Assembly (NCBI GenBank): GCA_016190445.1
Contig: JACPQL010000007.1
Location: 32,205 to 96,204 of the forward strand
From: Chloroflexota bacterium
Lineage (GTDB): Bacteria > Chloroflexota > Dehalococcoidia > Lucifugimonadales > JACPQL01
Direction: 5' to 3'
Length of the DNA: 64,000 nucleotides
The notes beneath the pieces are model-generated. The model did no database searches and had not been told where the DNA came from. It saw only the letters and a list, made by a program, of their open reading frames with translations. Positions 16,510 to 25,727 of the stretch are shown one piece after another. The first letter of the stretch is position 1. Every line of letters starts with the position of its first letter. A program made the translations under genes and the position numbers.

Positions 16510-17985
16510 GTGCCCCAGAAGAGCCGCGACGGCTACCATCTTATCGTGGTGGGGGCAGGAAACGCTGCTCTTACCACCGCCCTCACCGCCCGAGAGCAGG
16601 GAGCACAGGTCGTGGTGCTGGAGAAGGCGCCCAAGGAGCTCCGGGGGGGCAACAGCCGGTTCACTGGCGGCCTCTTCCGCTTCGCCTATCGCAGCATCGA
16701 GGAGATCACGCCCCTTCGCCCGGATGTGCTTGCAGCGGAGTGGGAGAACATAGATGTGGGCACCTACCCCCCGGAGCGTTTCTACCAGGACATGATGCGG
16801 GTCACGGGCGGACTGACTGACCCGGACCTGAGCATGGTGCTGGCCGAGCGCTCCTACGAGACGGTGCGGTGGCTCACTGGCCTGGGAGTGCGCTGGGAGT
16901 GGACGGTCCTCTGGTCGGTGCGACAGGGGGACCAGCTCCGCTTCAACCCCGGCGCGGTGCTGGAGGTGGAGAACAAGGGCATCGGTCTGACGAACACCCT
17001 GTTCCGCGTAGCCGAGGAGAGCGGCATTGAGGTGCAGTACCAGAGCAAAGTAGTGCGCCTGCTCCAGGACAGGCGTGGCCGCGTTTGTGGCGTAACGGTT
17101 AAGACCCCTGACGGCTTTCATGACCTGCGCGCCCGAGCGGTGGTCCTGGCCTCGGGGGGCTTCCAGGCCAACCCGGAGATGCGCGTCCGGTATCTGGGGC
17201 CCGACTGGAACCTGGTCAAGGTGCGGGGCACTCGCTTCAACACCGGCGAGGTCCTCCAGGCCGCCCTGGACATAGGCGCGCAGCCGGTGGGCCACTGGGC
17301 TGGCTGCCACGCCACGCCGGTGGACGCCAACTCGCCCCCCGTGGGAGACCTGGCGCTCACCGACCGTACCAACCGCCTCTCCTACCCCTTCGCTCTCATG
17401 GTGAACGTGGAGGGGAAGCGGTTTGTGGATGAGGGTGAGGACCTGGGGCAGTACACCTACGCCAAGACCGGGCGCTCCATCCTGGCCCAGCCGCGCTCCC
17501 TGGCCTTTCAGATATTCGACCAGAAGACCGTCCACCTCCGGGAGAAGCGGTACGAGACCGGCAAGCCGGTGGTCGCCGACACCCTTGACGAGCTAGCGCG
17601 TCGCCTGGGCCTGGACCCCGCTGCTTTGAACAGGACGGTGCAGGAGTTCAACGCCGCAGTGCGGGACGGCGAGTTCGACCCATCCAGGAAGGACGGCAAG
17701 AGCACCGCAGGCCTGGAGCCTCCCAGGTCCAACTGGGCACAGCGCATAGACTCGCCTCCCTTCGTCGCCTACCCGGTAACCGGGGGCATCACCTTCACCT
17801 TTGGGGGGATCAAAATAGACACCCAGGCCCGGGTGCTGGACACGGAGGACAATCCCATCCCTGGCCTGTACGCCACCGGCGAGGTGACCGGCGGCTTCTT
17901 CTACTTCAACTACCCCGGTGGCGCTGGCCTCATGCGGGGCGCCGTCTTCGGGCGCATAGCGGGCAGGAACGCCGTCGGGGAGTAG
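16510..17985 (+). CDS. FAD-dependent dehydrogenase/reductase, tricarballylate dehydrogenase (TcuA)-like
   Basis: 491 residues from a GTG with a strong AGGAGGAAA site. The FAD-binding motif VVGAGNAALTTALTA opens the protein and EKAP follows the second beta strand. The block RGGNSRFTGGLFRFAY is characteristic of the succinate dehydrogenase/fumarate reductase flavoprotein family, closest to TcuA. A C-terminal FAD contact (GLYATGEVTGGFFYFNYPGGAGLMRGAVFGRIAG) completes the fold. It probably oxidises or reduces a C-C bond in an organic acid or acyl-CoA; the substrate is not known. It begins a plus-strand block with two CoA-transferase subunits, a cyclase and a transporter. TATACT at 16470-16475 may be its -10. 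Confidence 0.8.
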   Translation: MPQKSRDGYHLIVVGAGNAALTTALTAREQGAQVVVLEKAPKELRGGNSRFTGGLFRFAYRSIEEITPLRPDVLAAEWENIDVGTYPPERFYQDMMRVTGGLTDPDLSMVLAERSYETVRWLTGLGVRWEWTVLWSVRQGDQLRFNPGAVLEVENKGIGLTNTLFRVAEESGIEVQYQSKVVRLLQDRRGRVCGVTVKTPDGFHDLRARAVVLASGGFQANPEMRVRYLGPDWNLVKVRGTRFNTGEVLQAALDIGAQPVGHWAGCHATPVDANSPPVGDLALTDRTNRLSYPFALMVNVEGKRFVDEGEDLGQYTYAKTGRSILAQPRSLAFQIFDQKTVHLREKRYETGKPVVADTLDELARRLGLDPAALNRTVQEFNAAVRDGEFDPSRKDGKSTAGLEPPRSNWAQRIDSPPFVAYPVTGGITFTFGGIKIDTQARVLDTEDNPIPGLYATGEVTGGFFYFNYPGGAGLMRGAVFGRIAGRNAVGE

Positions 17986-18142
17986 TGGCAGCCCCCAAGC
18001 ACCCGCCGCGGGCCGGGGCCGCCTTGGGGCGCAGTCCAGGGCAGGGCGGTCTGGCCCGCTTGCCCCCATTGTCCCCCGCGGCCCAAGACGGTAATATAGC
18101 GCCCATCACTGTCCGAGGGCTGCGGCTTCGCGGGGGGTGCCA

Positions 18143-19339
18143 ATGCTAAGAGAGGTCCTACAGGGGCTACATGTTTTGGAGGTGGGGCGGTTCATCTCCG
18201 GCCCCTTCTGCGCCCGCCTTCTGGCCGATTGTGGTGCACAGGTGATCAAGGTGGAGCCCCCCGCCTGCGGTGACCCGGCGCGGGCCATGGGCCCCTTTCT
18301 GGGGGACAAGCCGCATCCTGAGCGCAGTGGCCTCTTCCTCTACGTCAACACCAACAAGCGGGGCATCACCCTGGACCTCTCCCGTCCCCAGGGCGCGGCC
18401 CTCTTCCGCCGCCTGGCCCGGGACGCGGACATCCTGGTGGACAACATGCCTGCGGGCACCCTGGAGAGTTGGGGGCTGGGCTACGACGGGCTGCGCCGGC
18501 TGAACCCCGCCCTGATAGTCGTCTCCATCACCGACTTCGGGCTCAGCGGTCCTCACAAGGGTTTCAAGGGGTCCCAACTGGTCCACGCCGCCATGGGTGG
18601 ATGGATGAGCAGCAACGTCATGGATACGCGAGCACCTGTCCGCCCGGGAGGATGGGTAATCCACTACGTCGCAGGGGTGGCCGCGGCGCTCGGTGCCATG
18701 ACGGCGGTGTTCCACCGCGACATCACCGGCGAGGGGATAGTGGTGGAACTGTCCCAGCAGGAGGTCATGCTGGAGGTCGGCTCCGCCCAGTTCACCGCCC
18801 AGATGCATACCGGCGTTGGTGTGACCAGGTCTCCGGGCAGCCTGGGCTTCCCCGGTCTTTTGCCCTGCCGGGACGGATGGGTGGGCCTGAACGCCATGAG
18901 CTTCCGCAACTGGGCGAACCTATGCAAGCTGGTGGGCCACCCTGAGCTTTCCGAGGAGCCCGATTTGGCGCGGATGGCGGGGCGGCAGGCCCGCGCCGCC
19001 GAGTTGACGGCCATGGTGTTGCCCTGGTCAGAGTCCAGGGGCAAGTGGGAGATACTCATGGACGGTCTGAAACAGGGTGCCACGGTGGGGTTTGTGGCCA
19101 CGACGGAGGACATCGCGAATTTCCCCATACACGAGGAGCGCGGCTTCTTTGTGGAGGTGGCACACCCGGAGATGGGTAAAGTCAAGCTGCCCGGGCCGCC
19201 ATTCCGTCTGGGCGCAGGGGCGCCCCACACATCACCCACGCCCGCTCCCACGCTGGGGCAGCACAACAACGAGGTTTACCAGGAGGCAGGGCTCAGCCAG
19301 GAGGAGGTAGAGGCCATGGCCCAGGAGGGGACCATCTAA
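18143..19339 (+). CDS. CaiB/BaiF CoA-transferase, His-type (Asp-lacking) subunit, pair 1
   Basis: About 398 residues from the ATG at 18143 (a GTG at 18137 is an alternative). The family start LHVLEVGRFISGPFCARLLADCGAQVIKVE and the C-terminal GQHN motif identify a class III CoA-transferase. The position that holds the catalytic Asp in formyl-CoA transferase (Asp169 there) is His174 here, in the motif GWVIHYVAG; spacing to the downstream HRxxTGxG matches exactly. The protein is therefore unlikely to form the aspartyl-CoA intermediate alone. Its stop overlaps the next gene's start (TAATG), and that partner keeps the Asp, so a heterodimer is inferred. Two-subunit enzymes of this family, such as BbsEF and SmtAB, are known. 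Confidence 0.9.
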   Translation: MLREVLQGLHVLEVGRFISGPFCARLLADCGAQVIKVEPPACGDPARAMGPFLGDKPHPERSGLFLYVNTNKRGITLDLSRPQGAALFRRLARDADILVDNMPAGTLESWGLGYDGLRRLNPALIVVSITDFGLSGPHKGFKGSQLVHAAMGGWMSSNVMDTRAPVRPGGWVIHYVAGVAAALGAMTAVFHRDITGEGIVVELSQQEVMLEVGSAQFTAQMHTGVGVTRSPGSLGFPGLLPCRDGWVGLNAMSFRNWANLCKLVGHPELSEEPDLARMAGRQARAAELTAMVLPWSESRGKWEILMDGLKQGATVGFVATTEDIANFPIHEERGFFVEVAHPEMGKVKLPGPPFRLGAGAPHTSPTPAPTLGQHNNEVYQEAGLSQEEVEAMAQEGTI

Positions 19340-20577
19340 TGCCGCAGCCAGCGTTCCGTGGTGTGCGTATCCTGGACATGACCCACTTTTTGGCTGGCCC
19401 CGAGGTGACCCGCCACCTGGCGAACTTGGGTGCCCAGGTCATCAAGGTGGAGTCTTTGCAGCATTTCGACGCGGCCCGCAACCTTGGCACCCCCAAGGGC
19501 GAGGGCCCTCTCTACGAGCTCTCCTCTACCTACATCCACTACAACCGCCACAAGCAGGGCATCACCCTGAACCTTTACGATCCCCGCGGAGTGAAGACGT
19601 TCAAGGAGTTGGCCCGCATATCCGACGCTGTGACGGAGAACTTTCCTTGCGGCACCCTGGAGCGCCTGGGCGTGGCCCCAGAGGCCCTCTGGGAGGTGAA
19701 CCCCACCCTGGTGGTCTTCCGAATGGGGGCCTTCGGCGCCACCGGCTCGTGGCGCACTTATCCCTCCTTCGCCACCTCCCTGGGCCAGATCGGCGGCTTC
19801 TGGGAGCTCACAGGCTACCCTGACGACCTGCCCAGCAACTTCAACTTCGCCGGGGTGGACCCCATCAACGGCGTGCTGGCCGCCTTCGCGCTGGCGGCGG
19901 GCCTGCGCCACCGCCAGCGGACAGGCAAGGGCTTCGTTGTGGACTTCTCGCAACTGGAGGCCTTCACCACCCTCTTCGGGGATGCCCTGGCTGACTACAC
20001 CATGAACGGCAGGGTGCAGACCCGGCAGGCCAACCGTCATCCTGGGGGCGCACTTCAGGGGGTGTACCCCTGCCAGGGCGAGGACCGGTGGGTGGCCATC
20101 ACGGTGTGTACCGACAAGGAGTGGGCCGCCTTCTGCCGTGTCCTGGGCGAACCTACCTGGTGCCGCGACGCCAGGTTCCAGACGCAGGAGGGGCGCCTCG
20201 GCCACCACGATGAGTTGGACGCCCACATAGCCTCCTGGACGGCGGAGCGGGATGCCTGGGAGGTCGCCCAGCTTCTCCAGGAGGCGGGCATAGCCGCTGG
20301 CCACACCATAAAACCCGCCGACATCCTGGAAGACCCCCACCTCTCCCAGCGCGGCTGCTTTGAGGAGATAGAGAGGCCCTATAGCGGGCGGCGCCCCTTC
20401 TTCAGGCCTGCCATCCGCCTGTCCGGGCTGCCACGGACTCCGACGGAGCCGCCCCCAACCCTGGGCCAGCACAACCACCAGGTGCTGGCCACCCTACTGG
20501 GCCTTGCCGAGGAGGAGCTGCGCTCCCTGGAGGAAGCGGCGGTCATCGGCACCAATCCTATCAACCTGCGTGTGTAG
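19339..20577 (+). CDS. CaiB/BaiF CoA-transferase, Asp-type subunit, pair 1
   Basis: 412 residues. N-terminal VRILDMTHFLAGPEVTRHLANLGAQVIKVE and C-terminal PPPTLGQHN are family markers. The expected catalytic Asp is residue 174 in GVDPINGVLAA, at the same spacing to HRQRTGKG as in formyl-CoA transferase. Together with the His-type partner immediately upstream (one-base overlap), it probably moves CoA between an acyl-CoA donor and a carboxylic acid. In the fused enzyme at 61270 the C-terminal half is of this Asp type. The substrate is unknown; neighbouring flavoprotein, cyclase and MFS genes suggest uptake and breakdown of an organic acid. Confidence 0.92.
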   Translation: MPQPAFRGVRILDMTHFLAGPEVTRHLANLGAQVIKVESLQHFDAARNLGTPKGEGPLYELSSTYIHYNRHKQGITLNLYDPRGVKTFKELARISDAVTENFPCGTLERLGVAPEALWEVNPTLVVFRMGAFGATGSWRTYPSFATSLGQIGGFWELTGYPDDLPSNFNFAGVDPINGVLAAFALAAGLRHRQRTGKGFVVDFSQLEAFTTLFGDALADYTMNGRVQTRQANRHPGGALQGVYPCQGEDRWVAITVCTDKEWAAFCRVLGEPTWCRDARFQTQEGRLGHHDELDAHIASWTAERDAWEVAQLLQEAGIAAGHTIKPADILEDPHLSQRGCFEEIERPYSGRRPFFRPAIRLSGLPRTPTEPPPTLGQHNHQVLATLLGLAEEELRSLEEAAVIGTNPINLRV

Positions 20578-20610
20578 TGCCACGGGCCTGGGGATGGCAG
20601 CGGAGAAGCT

Positions 20611-21285
20611 GTGAGCGAACTGGTGGACTTGACCCTGACTCTGGGCGGCGAGCGGATGACCCCCGTGCCTGGCCTGCTGGGCGTGGAGATCGAGCCGGTC
20701 CATGTGCATGAGCGCGACTATCGCTCCAACTCCCGCATCTCCATGAGCATCCACCTGGGCACCCACGTGGATGCCCCTTACCACTTCGTCCCCGGGGGCG
20801 CCACCGTGGACCAGGTGCCTCTGGAGCAGTTCACGGGGACAGGAATTCTCATTGACCTGAGGGGCCGGTGGCGCCGGCGCGCCTCCATAGGCCCGGCGGA
20901 GCTGTGGGGAGCTGGCGTGGGCCGGGAGCAGGCCATGGACCGGATGGCGGTCCTCTTCACCGGCTGGACGGCCAGCGAGTCTGGCTCCACCCGTCTCTAC
21001 ACCGACAATCCCTTCCTCTCTCCTGAGGCAGCCCGTTCCCTGGTGGAGGCAAAGGTGCGAGCTGTGGCCGTGGACTTCCCAGTGGACCAGTCCCCTGGAG
21101 ATGCGCCTCCCAGCCCGCACCAGTTTCCCGTCCACCGCATCCTGCTGGGTGCCGGCATCCCCATCATCGAGAACCTGGTCAACCTGGACCGGCTGGTGGG
21201 AAGACAGTTTGAGCTATGGGCCTTGCCCCTCAAGATACACCGCGGCAACGGCGGTGCCACCCGAGCCGTTGCCAGGCTGCTTTAG
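20611..21285 (+). CDS. Cyclase / kynurenine-formamidase-like metal hydrolase
   Basis: 224 residues from a GTG preceded by GGAG. The motif HLGTHVDAPYHF (about residues 49-60) is the HxGTHxDxPxH metal-binding signature of the cyclase family, which includes kynurenine formamidase and isatin hydrolase. A later AVDFPVDQSPGD block and HRILLGAGIPIIENLVNLD are also family-typical. Reactions in the family are hydrolytic opening of amides or lactams with zinc or manganese. Position between CoA-transferase genes and a transporter supports a catabolic step; no kynurenine-pathway neighbours are present, so the name should not be taken literally. Confidence 0.85.
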   Translation: MSELVDLTLTLGGERMTPVPGLLGVEIEPVHVHERDYRSNSRISMSIHLGTHVDAPYHFVPGGATVDQVPLEQFTGTGILIDLRGRWRRRASIGPAELWGAGVGREQAMDRMAVLFTGWTASESGSTRLYTDNPFLSPEAARSLVEAKVRAVAVDFPVDQSPGDAPPSPHQFPVHRILLGAGIPIIENLVNLDRLVGRQFELWALPLKIHRGNGGATRAVARLL

Positions 21286-21438
21286 CAGACCCACCCTGAG
21301 CGTGGCTCTCCCCTTTCCGGTTCGGGGCCTCCAGCCCCGCTCGACTGCCAGGTGGCAAACTGCTATCATGCGTCTCTCCTGGGACAGGCGCTGGTGACAT
21401 GAGCCTTCAACGATGACTAGAGAGCACCACGGCAGTTT

Positions 21439-22719
21439 ATGATCACCCCTGCCATCCCGCGGCGTTTGCCGCACGCCCTGGACGCCCTGGGACTACGGGA
21501 ATTCCGCCTTCTTTGGTTCTCCTCCTGGCTTGGGTACGTGGCCAGATGGATGGAGATTATTGTGACGGCGGACCTGGTCTACAGGATGACCGGGTCTCCC
21601 TTTCTCACCGCCGTGGTGGGCTTCTGCCGCTCCATACCGACGGTAGCTCTGGGCCTCTTTGCCGGCATCCTGGCAGACAAGGTGGACCGAAAGCGACTCC
21701 TTCTGGCGGTCCAGGGAGTTAACCTGGCCGTTATCGGCGTGCTGGCTGTCCTGGCCCTCACCGAGACCATAGCCCTGTGGCAGGTCATCCTCATCACCCT
21801 GACCATGGGAGTAGGCTGGGTCTCGGACTACCCCTCGCGCCGCTCCCTGGTCCTGGACATAGTGGGGCGCGAGCGTATCACCAACGCCATAGCCCTGGAT
21901 GCCTCTGCCATGGTGGGTAGCAAGATGGCTGGCCCAGCTCTGGGCGGCCTGCTCATCTGGCTCGTCGGCGCCGGGGGCGCCTTCGCGGTCATGGCGGCCT
22001 GCTACCTCGGCAGTCTTGCCCTGCTCTCTCTGCTCCGGCCGCCACCTGTGAGGGGGGCACGAGCACCCAGGCAGCCGGTATTCTCCGCGTTGGTAGAGGG
22101 AATGCGTTACGCCCGGTCCAGGCCAGTCCTATGGGGCGCCTTGCTGGTCACGGTGGTGGCCAACCTCTTCATCTTTCCCTACATCGTACTGGTGCCGGTG
22201 CTGGCCCGCGATGTGCTGGGCGTGGGGCCGGTCCTCATGGGCCTGCTGGGCGCTGCTGAGGGGATGGGCTCACTGGTGGGCACCCTTTTCGTGGCCTCTC
22301 TGGGAAACATCACCCGCCATGGCCGCGTCTTTGCCTTCGGCACCCTGGCGGCGGCGGTCTCCCTCTCTGTCTTCGGCTTCTCCCACTGGTACCCCCTGTC
22401 GCTGGCCCTTCTACTGGCCACAGGCGTGTGCCTCGCGGGCTTCGCCAGCATGCAGAGCACCATATTCCTCCTCGGCTCCCCGGACCACCTGCGGGGGCGG
22501 GTCTTCGGCACCCTTATGCTGGCGATCGGTATGAATCCCGTGGGGATGTTATATTTGGGGTTCCTCTCCAGTCATTTTGGCGCGGCCAACGGGGTGGCCA
22601 CCAATGCCCTCACCGCCGTGGCACTGATGCTGGTGGTCCTCGCTCTGGTCTCTCCTCTCTGGCGTGAGCCGACAGCGCCGCCATCCCGGGTCTCGGGCCA
22701 GCAGGGGACCTCAAGTTGA
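21439..22719 (+). CDS. MFS transporter
   Basis: 426 residues with about twelve membrane helices. N-terminal LGLREFRLLWFSSWLGYVARWM and the cytoplasmic loop GILADKVDRKRLL follow the pattern of the MFS_3 group, as in the gene at 3877. No ribosome site is clear before the ATG. It closes the plus-strand catabolic block begun at 16510 and may import or export that pathway's compound. The -35 box of the downstream citrate synthase promoter overlaps its stop codon. Confidence 0.85.
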   Translation: MITPAIPRRLPHALDALGLREFRLLWFSSWLGYVARWMEIIVTADLVYRMTGSPFLTAVVGFCRSIPTVALGLFAGILADKVDRKRLLLAVQGVNLAVIGVLAVLALTETIALWQVILITLTMGVGWVSDYPSRRSLVLDIVGRERITNAIALDASAMVGSKMAGPALGGLLIWLVGAGGAFAVMAACYLGSLALLSLLRPPPVRGARAPRQPVFSALVEGMRYARSRPVLWGALLVTVVANLFIFPYIVLVPVLARDVLGVGPVLMGLLGAAEGMGSLVGTLFVASLGNITRHGRVFAFGTLAAAVSLSVFGFSHWYPLSLALLLATGVCLAGFASMQSTIFLLGSPDHLRGRVFGTLMLAIGMNPVGMLYLGFLSSHFGAANGVATNALTAVALMLVVLALVSPLWREPTAPPSRVSGQQGTSS

Positions 22720-22744
22720 CATACCCCAGCATGGGTGATACAGT
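22716..22744 (+). promoter_or_regulatory. Promoter of citrate synthase
   Basis: TTGACA (22716-22721), a 17-base spacer and TACAGT (22739-22744). It leaves a leader of about 240 bases before the ATG at 22992. The leader contains a stem built from TCCCC...GGGGGA around CGCAAGCG (about 22867-22895), so leader-based control is possible but not shown. Confidence 0.5.
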
Positions 22745-22991
22745 GAACAAACGGAGGCCTACCGGGCTCCCGTGCCCCATCACCTGGGCGCGTGGCTGTT
22801 GGCAAGGGGTGAGTCTCGTATGGTAGAGGCGGTGGTCGTCGAGGCGCGGTGCCACGCTGCTCTAAGTCCCCTTTTCGCAAGCGTTTTCGGGGGATAAGTG
22901 CGTCCCCCTTTGGTCTGTGGACCGGGCAGTGCGCGGGCCATGGAACAAGCCCGGCGTCTCCCGGAAGGAGCGACACGCAGGAGGGTGACTG

Positions 22992-24137
22992 ATGACCACA
23001 CAGCAGCGGGAAATATCGCTGGCCCGGGGGCTCAAGGGCGTGTACCTTGATACCACAGAGTCCAGCGACGTACAGGGCGACATTGGCAAACTCATCTACC
23101 GTGGCTACAACATCCACGACCTGGCAGAGCAGTCCACCTTCGAAGAGACCATCTACCTTCTCCTCTACGGCAAGCTCCCCACCCGCGCTCAACTGAACCA
23201 GTTCGGTGCCACGCTGCACCAGAGCGGGAAAGTCCCCGGGCCAGTGATTGACATCATTCGGTCGGTGCAGAAGTCCCACCCCATGGACGTCCTGCGCACG
23301 GCGGTCTCCGCGCTGTCTGCCTTCGATCCTGAGACGGAAGACAACTCGCCCGAGGCGACCCTGCGCAAGGGCATTCGCCTCACCGCCCAGACGCCCACCA
23401 TTGTGTGCGCCCACGATCGTATTCGCCACGGGCTCAAGCCGGTGGAGCCCAATCCTAGCCTGAACTTCGCGGCCAACTTCCTGTACATGCTCAAGGGTGA
23501 AGCCCCCTCAGAAGCCGATACAAAGCTGATGGACACGGACTTTATCCTGCATGCGGACCACGGCTCCAACGCATCGGCCTTTGGGGCGCGGGTGGCCGCC
23601 AGCACCCTGGCGGACCTCCACTGCGCCGTCGTGGCGGGGGTCGCTACTCTCAAGGGCCCCTGGCACGGCGGTGCCGCCGAGAAGGTCATGGAGATGGCCC
23701 TGGAGATTGGCGAGGAGTCCAAGGCCCTCTCCTACATCGAGGATAGACTGAAGAAGGGGGACCGGGTGATGGGCTTTGGGCACCGGGTGTACACGGCGGA
23801 GGACCCCCGGGCCCGCCACCTGCGGGATAGGGCCAAGGCGCTGGGAGATAGGATGGGCCAGCCCAAGTGGTGGCGCATCCTGAGTGCAGTGGAGGAGAGG
23901 ATGCGTCCTTACGCCCGCCGGGGCATCTGCGTCAACGTGGACTTCTGGTCCGGGTCCATCTACTATCTCCTCGGCATTCCTGAGGACCTGTTCATCTCCA
24001 TCTTCGCCATCGGACGGGTCCCAGGGTGGGCGGTCCAGGTGCTGGAGCAGCAAAAGAACAACATTCTGATCAGGCCCCTGCTCAAGTACGTGGGCCCAAT
24101 GGATGTGCCGTACGTCCCCATAGACCAGCGGTCATAA
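22992..24137 (+). CDS. gltA: Citrate synthase
   Basis: 381 residues, the length of the short citrate synthases of Gram-positives, archaea and Chloroflexota. It condenses acetyl-CoA and oxaloacetate. Catalytic residues are visible: His in ADHGSNASAF, His in GFGHRVY and Asp in NVDFWSG; the block GPWHGGAAEKVM is the CoA/oxaloacetate site. The ATG has AGGAGGGTG upstream. A 2-methylcitrate synthase role cannot be excluded from sequence, but no prp genes are nearby. It is followed by a 73-residue zinc-ribbon-like protein and a terminator. Confidence 0.94.
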   Translation: MTTQQREISLARGLKGVYLDTTESSDVQGDIGKLIYRGYNIHDLAEQSTFEETIYLLLYGKLPTRAQLNQFGATLHQSGKVPGPVIDIIRSVQKSHPMDVLRTAVSALSAFDPETEDNSPEATLRKGIRLTAQTPTIVCAHDRIRHGLKPVEPNPSLNFAANFLYMLKGEAPSEADTKLMDTDFILHADHGSNASAFGARVAASTLADLHCAVVAGVATLKGPWHGGAAEKVMEMALEIGEESKALSYIEDRLKKGDRVMGFGHRVYTAEDPRARHLRDRAKALGDRMGQPKWWRILSAVEERMRPYARRGICVNVDFWSGSIYYLLGIPEDLFISIFAIGRVPGWAVQVLEQQKNNILIRPLLKYVGPMDVPYVPIDQRS

Positions 24138-24201
24138 GGACTCTCGCGGCGCAGAGCGAAGCCTGCGACCGCCCTAGCAGAAAGGAGCGCTGGGCACCAA
24201 G

Positions 24202-24423
24202 ATGCAGTACAGTGTGGAACACCAGGTCCTGGAGCGAAATGATGCCGGACTAGTCTGCACGCACTACTGGCTTATCGCAAGCCCTAACGGGCCCACAAGC
24301 CAGGGGGTGTGCAAAGTCTGCGGAGAGGCCAGAGAGTTCAAGAACTCGGTCCAGATCACCAGTTGGGAGTCCGAGGGGGGTGACTACCGCCAGCACGGCC
24401 TGACGGTGGACCGGACGCTGTAG
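24202..24423 (+). CDS. Small zinc-ribbon-like protein (73 residues)
   Basis: The sequence contains CTHYWLIASPNGPTSQGVCK followed by VCGEAREFKN: a Cys and His early, then CxxC after the conserved GPTSxGVC run. This is a compact potential zinc site seen in short actinobacterial and Chloroflexota proteins. A site AAAGGAG lies about 15 bases upstream, somewhat far. It is in the same transcript as citrate synthase and ends just before a terminator. Function unknown. Confidence 0.65.
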   Translation: MQYSVEHQVLERNDAGLVCTHYWLIASPNGPTSQGVCKVCGEAREFKNSVQITSWESEGGDYRQHGLTVDRTL

Positions 24424-24442
24424 TGGCTTCTGTCAGGACCAG

Positions 24443-24482
24443 GCCGGGGGCGCACGACCTTGGGGCGCCCCCGGCTCTTTTT
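24443..24482 (+). terminator. Rho-independent terminator
   Basis: A GC-rich 10- to 11-bp stem (CCGGGGGCGC, 24444-24453, with GCGCCCCCGG, 24465-24474) is followed by CTCTTTTT. It ends the citrate synthase transcript and rules out the upstream GTG at 24423 as the start of the next gene. Confidence 0.85.
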
Positions 24483-24500
24483 GCCCACCCGCATCACCGC

Positions 24501-25727
24501 ATGGCAGGAGCACCGTTGGCCAGCGCCGAAGAGGAAGTCCGCCTTCGCATCCACAGGGATGGGCCCATCACCTTCCGCGAGTTCATGGAGGTGGCCCTGT
24601 ACGCCCCAGGCGTGGGGTACTACGCCAGCCGGGGAGCGGAGAGCGCCCAGCGGGACTACTTCACCGCTCCCAGCGTGCATCCCCTGTTCGGCGCGCTGGT
24701 GGCCCATCAGCTTCAGCAGTTCTGGGAGGCGCTGGGGCGCCCAGAGGCCTTCTGGGTGGTGGAGCCAGGCGCCGGCGATGGCCTGCTCTGCCGCGACATC
24801 CTGAGCTGGCTGTCCCACCTGGACACCTCCATGGCCCACGCTGTACGCTATGTTGTCACTGATCGGGGCAGCGGGCTGAGGGTGGAGCAGGAGCTACCGG
24901 CGGACCTCCTGCCCAGGGTGCACCGTATTCGGACGGCCGGCCTGCCCCTGGGCCCCATCACGGGGTGCATCATCTCCAACGAGCTTCTGGACGCCTTCCC
25001 CGTGCACAGGGTAACAGTGCAGGGGGGCCGTCTGCGTGAGATATACGTGGGCCTCGACGCTCAGGGTGGGTTGGTGGAACGGTTGGGGAGGCCGTCCACA
25101 CCGGCCCTGGAGAAGCGTTTCAGGGAGCTGGGCATATCCCTGCCCGAGGGGTACCGCACCGAGGTGAACCTGGAGCTGGCGTCATGGGTACGGGAGGTGG
25201 CCTCCACCCTGGAGCGAGGTTTTGTGCTCACCGTGGACTACGGCCACCCCGCCACCGACCTGTACGGCCCCACCAGGTCCCGGGGCACCCTCCGCTGCTA
25301 CTACAGGCACACCCTAAACGCGAATCCCTACCAGCATGTGGGACGGCAGGACATAAGCGTGCACGTGGACTTCACCACGCTGATCCGCCTGGGAGAGCCA
25401 GCAGGGCTCCAGACCCTGGGCTTCGCCACCCAGGGGGAGTTCCTGGAGAACCTGGGGTTCCGCGCCTACCTAGCGAGCCTGGCGGCGCGGCGCGACCTTC
25501 ACCCAGCCGTCCGTCGCAACAACCAGATGGCCATGGAGGAGCTGGTCAAGCCCGACGGCATGGGCGCCTTTCGCGTGCTGGCGCAGGGAAAGGGCGTGGG
25601 TGCCCCCGCGCTGCACGGCTTCAGTCGAGACAACCCACTGTGCCAACGCCTGGAGGCCGAGAGCGGGACATTGCCCGTGCCCATGGCCACCAAGCACCAC
25701 CTGGCGGGCCGTCTGTGGCACGGCTAG
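24501..25727 (+). CDS. MidA/NDUFAF7-family SAM-dependent methyltransferase
   Basis: About 408 residues from the ATG at 24501. The N-terminal block GPITFREFMEVALYAPGVGYY, then the SAM site VVEPGAGDGLL and NELLDAFPVHRV further on, identify the MidA family. Mitochondrial NDUFAF7 dimethylates an arginine of a complex I subunit; bacterial targets are mostly unknown. A GTG at 24423 would put a strong terminator inside the gene and is rejected. The chosen start has no clear ribosome site and lies only 18 bases after the terminator. The stop codon shares CTAG with the convergent HD gene. Confidence 0.85.
   Translation: MAGAPLASAEEEVRLRIHRDGPITFREFMEVALYAPGVGYYASRGAESAQRDYFTAPSVHPLFGALVAHQLQQFWEALGRPEAFWVVEPGAGDGLLCRDILSWLSHLDTSMAHAVRYVVTDRGSGLRVEQELPADLLPRVHRIRTAGLPLGPITGCIISNELLDAFPVHRVTVQGGRLREIYVGLDAQGGLVERLGRPSTPALEKRFRELGISLPEGYRTEVNLELASWVREVASTLERGFVLTVDYGHPATDLYGPTRSRGTLRCYYRHTLNANPYQHVGRQDISVHVDFTTLIRLGEPAGLQTLGFATQGEFLENLGFRAYLASLAARRDLHPAVRRNNQMAMEELVKPDGMGAFRVLAQGKGVGAPALHGFSRDNPLCQRLEAESGTLPVPMATKHHLAGRLWHG

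Noticed and set aside
16195-17535. Minus-strand frame (446 codons) opposite the TcuA-like gene
   Set aside because: Shadow frame that also runs through the rpoBC promoter region; no motif.
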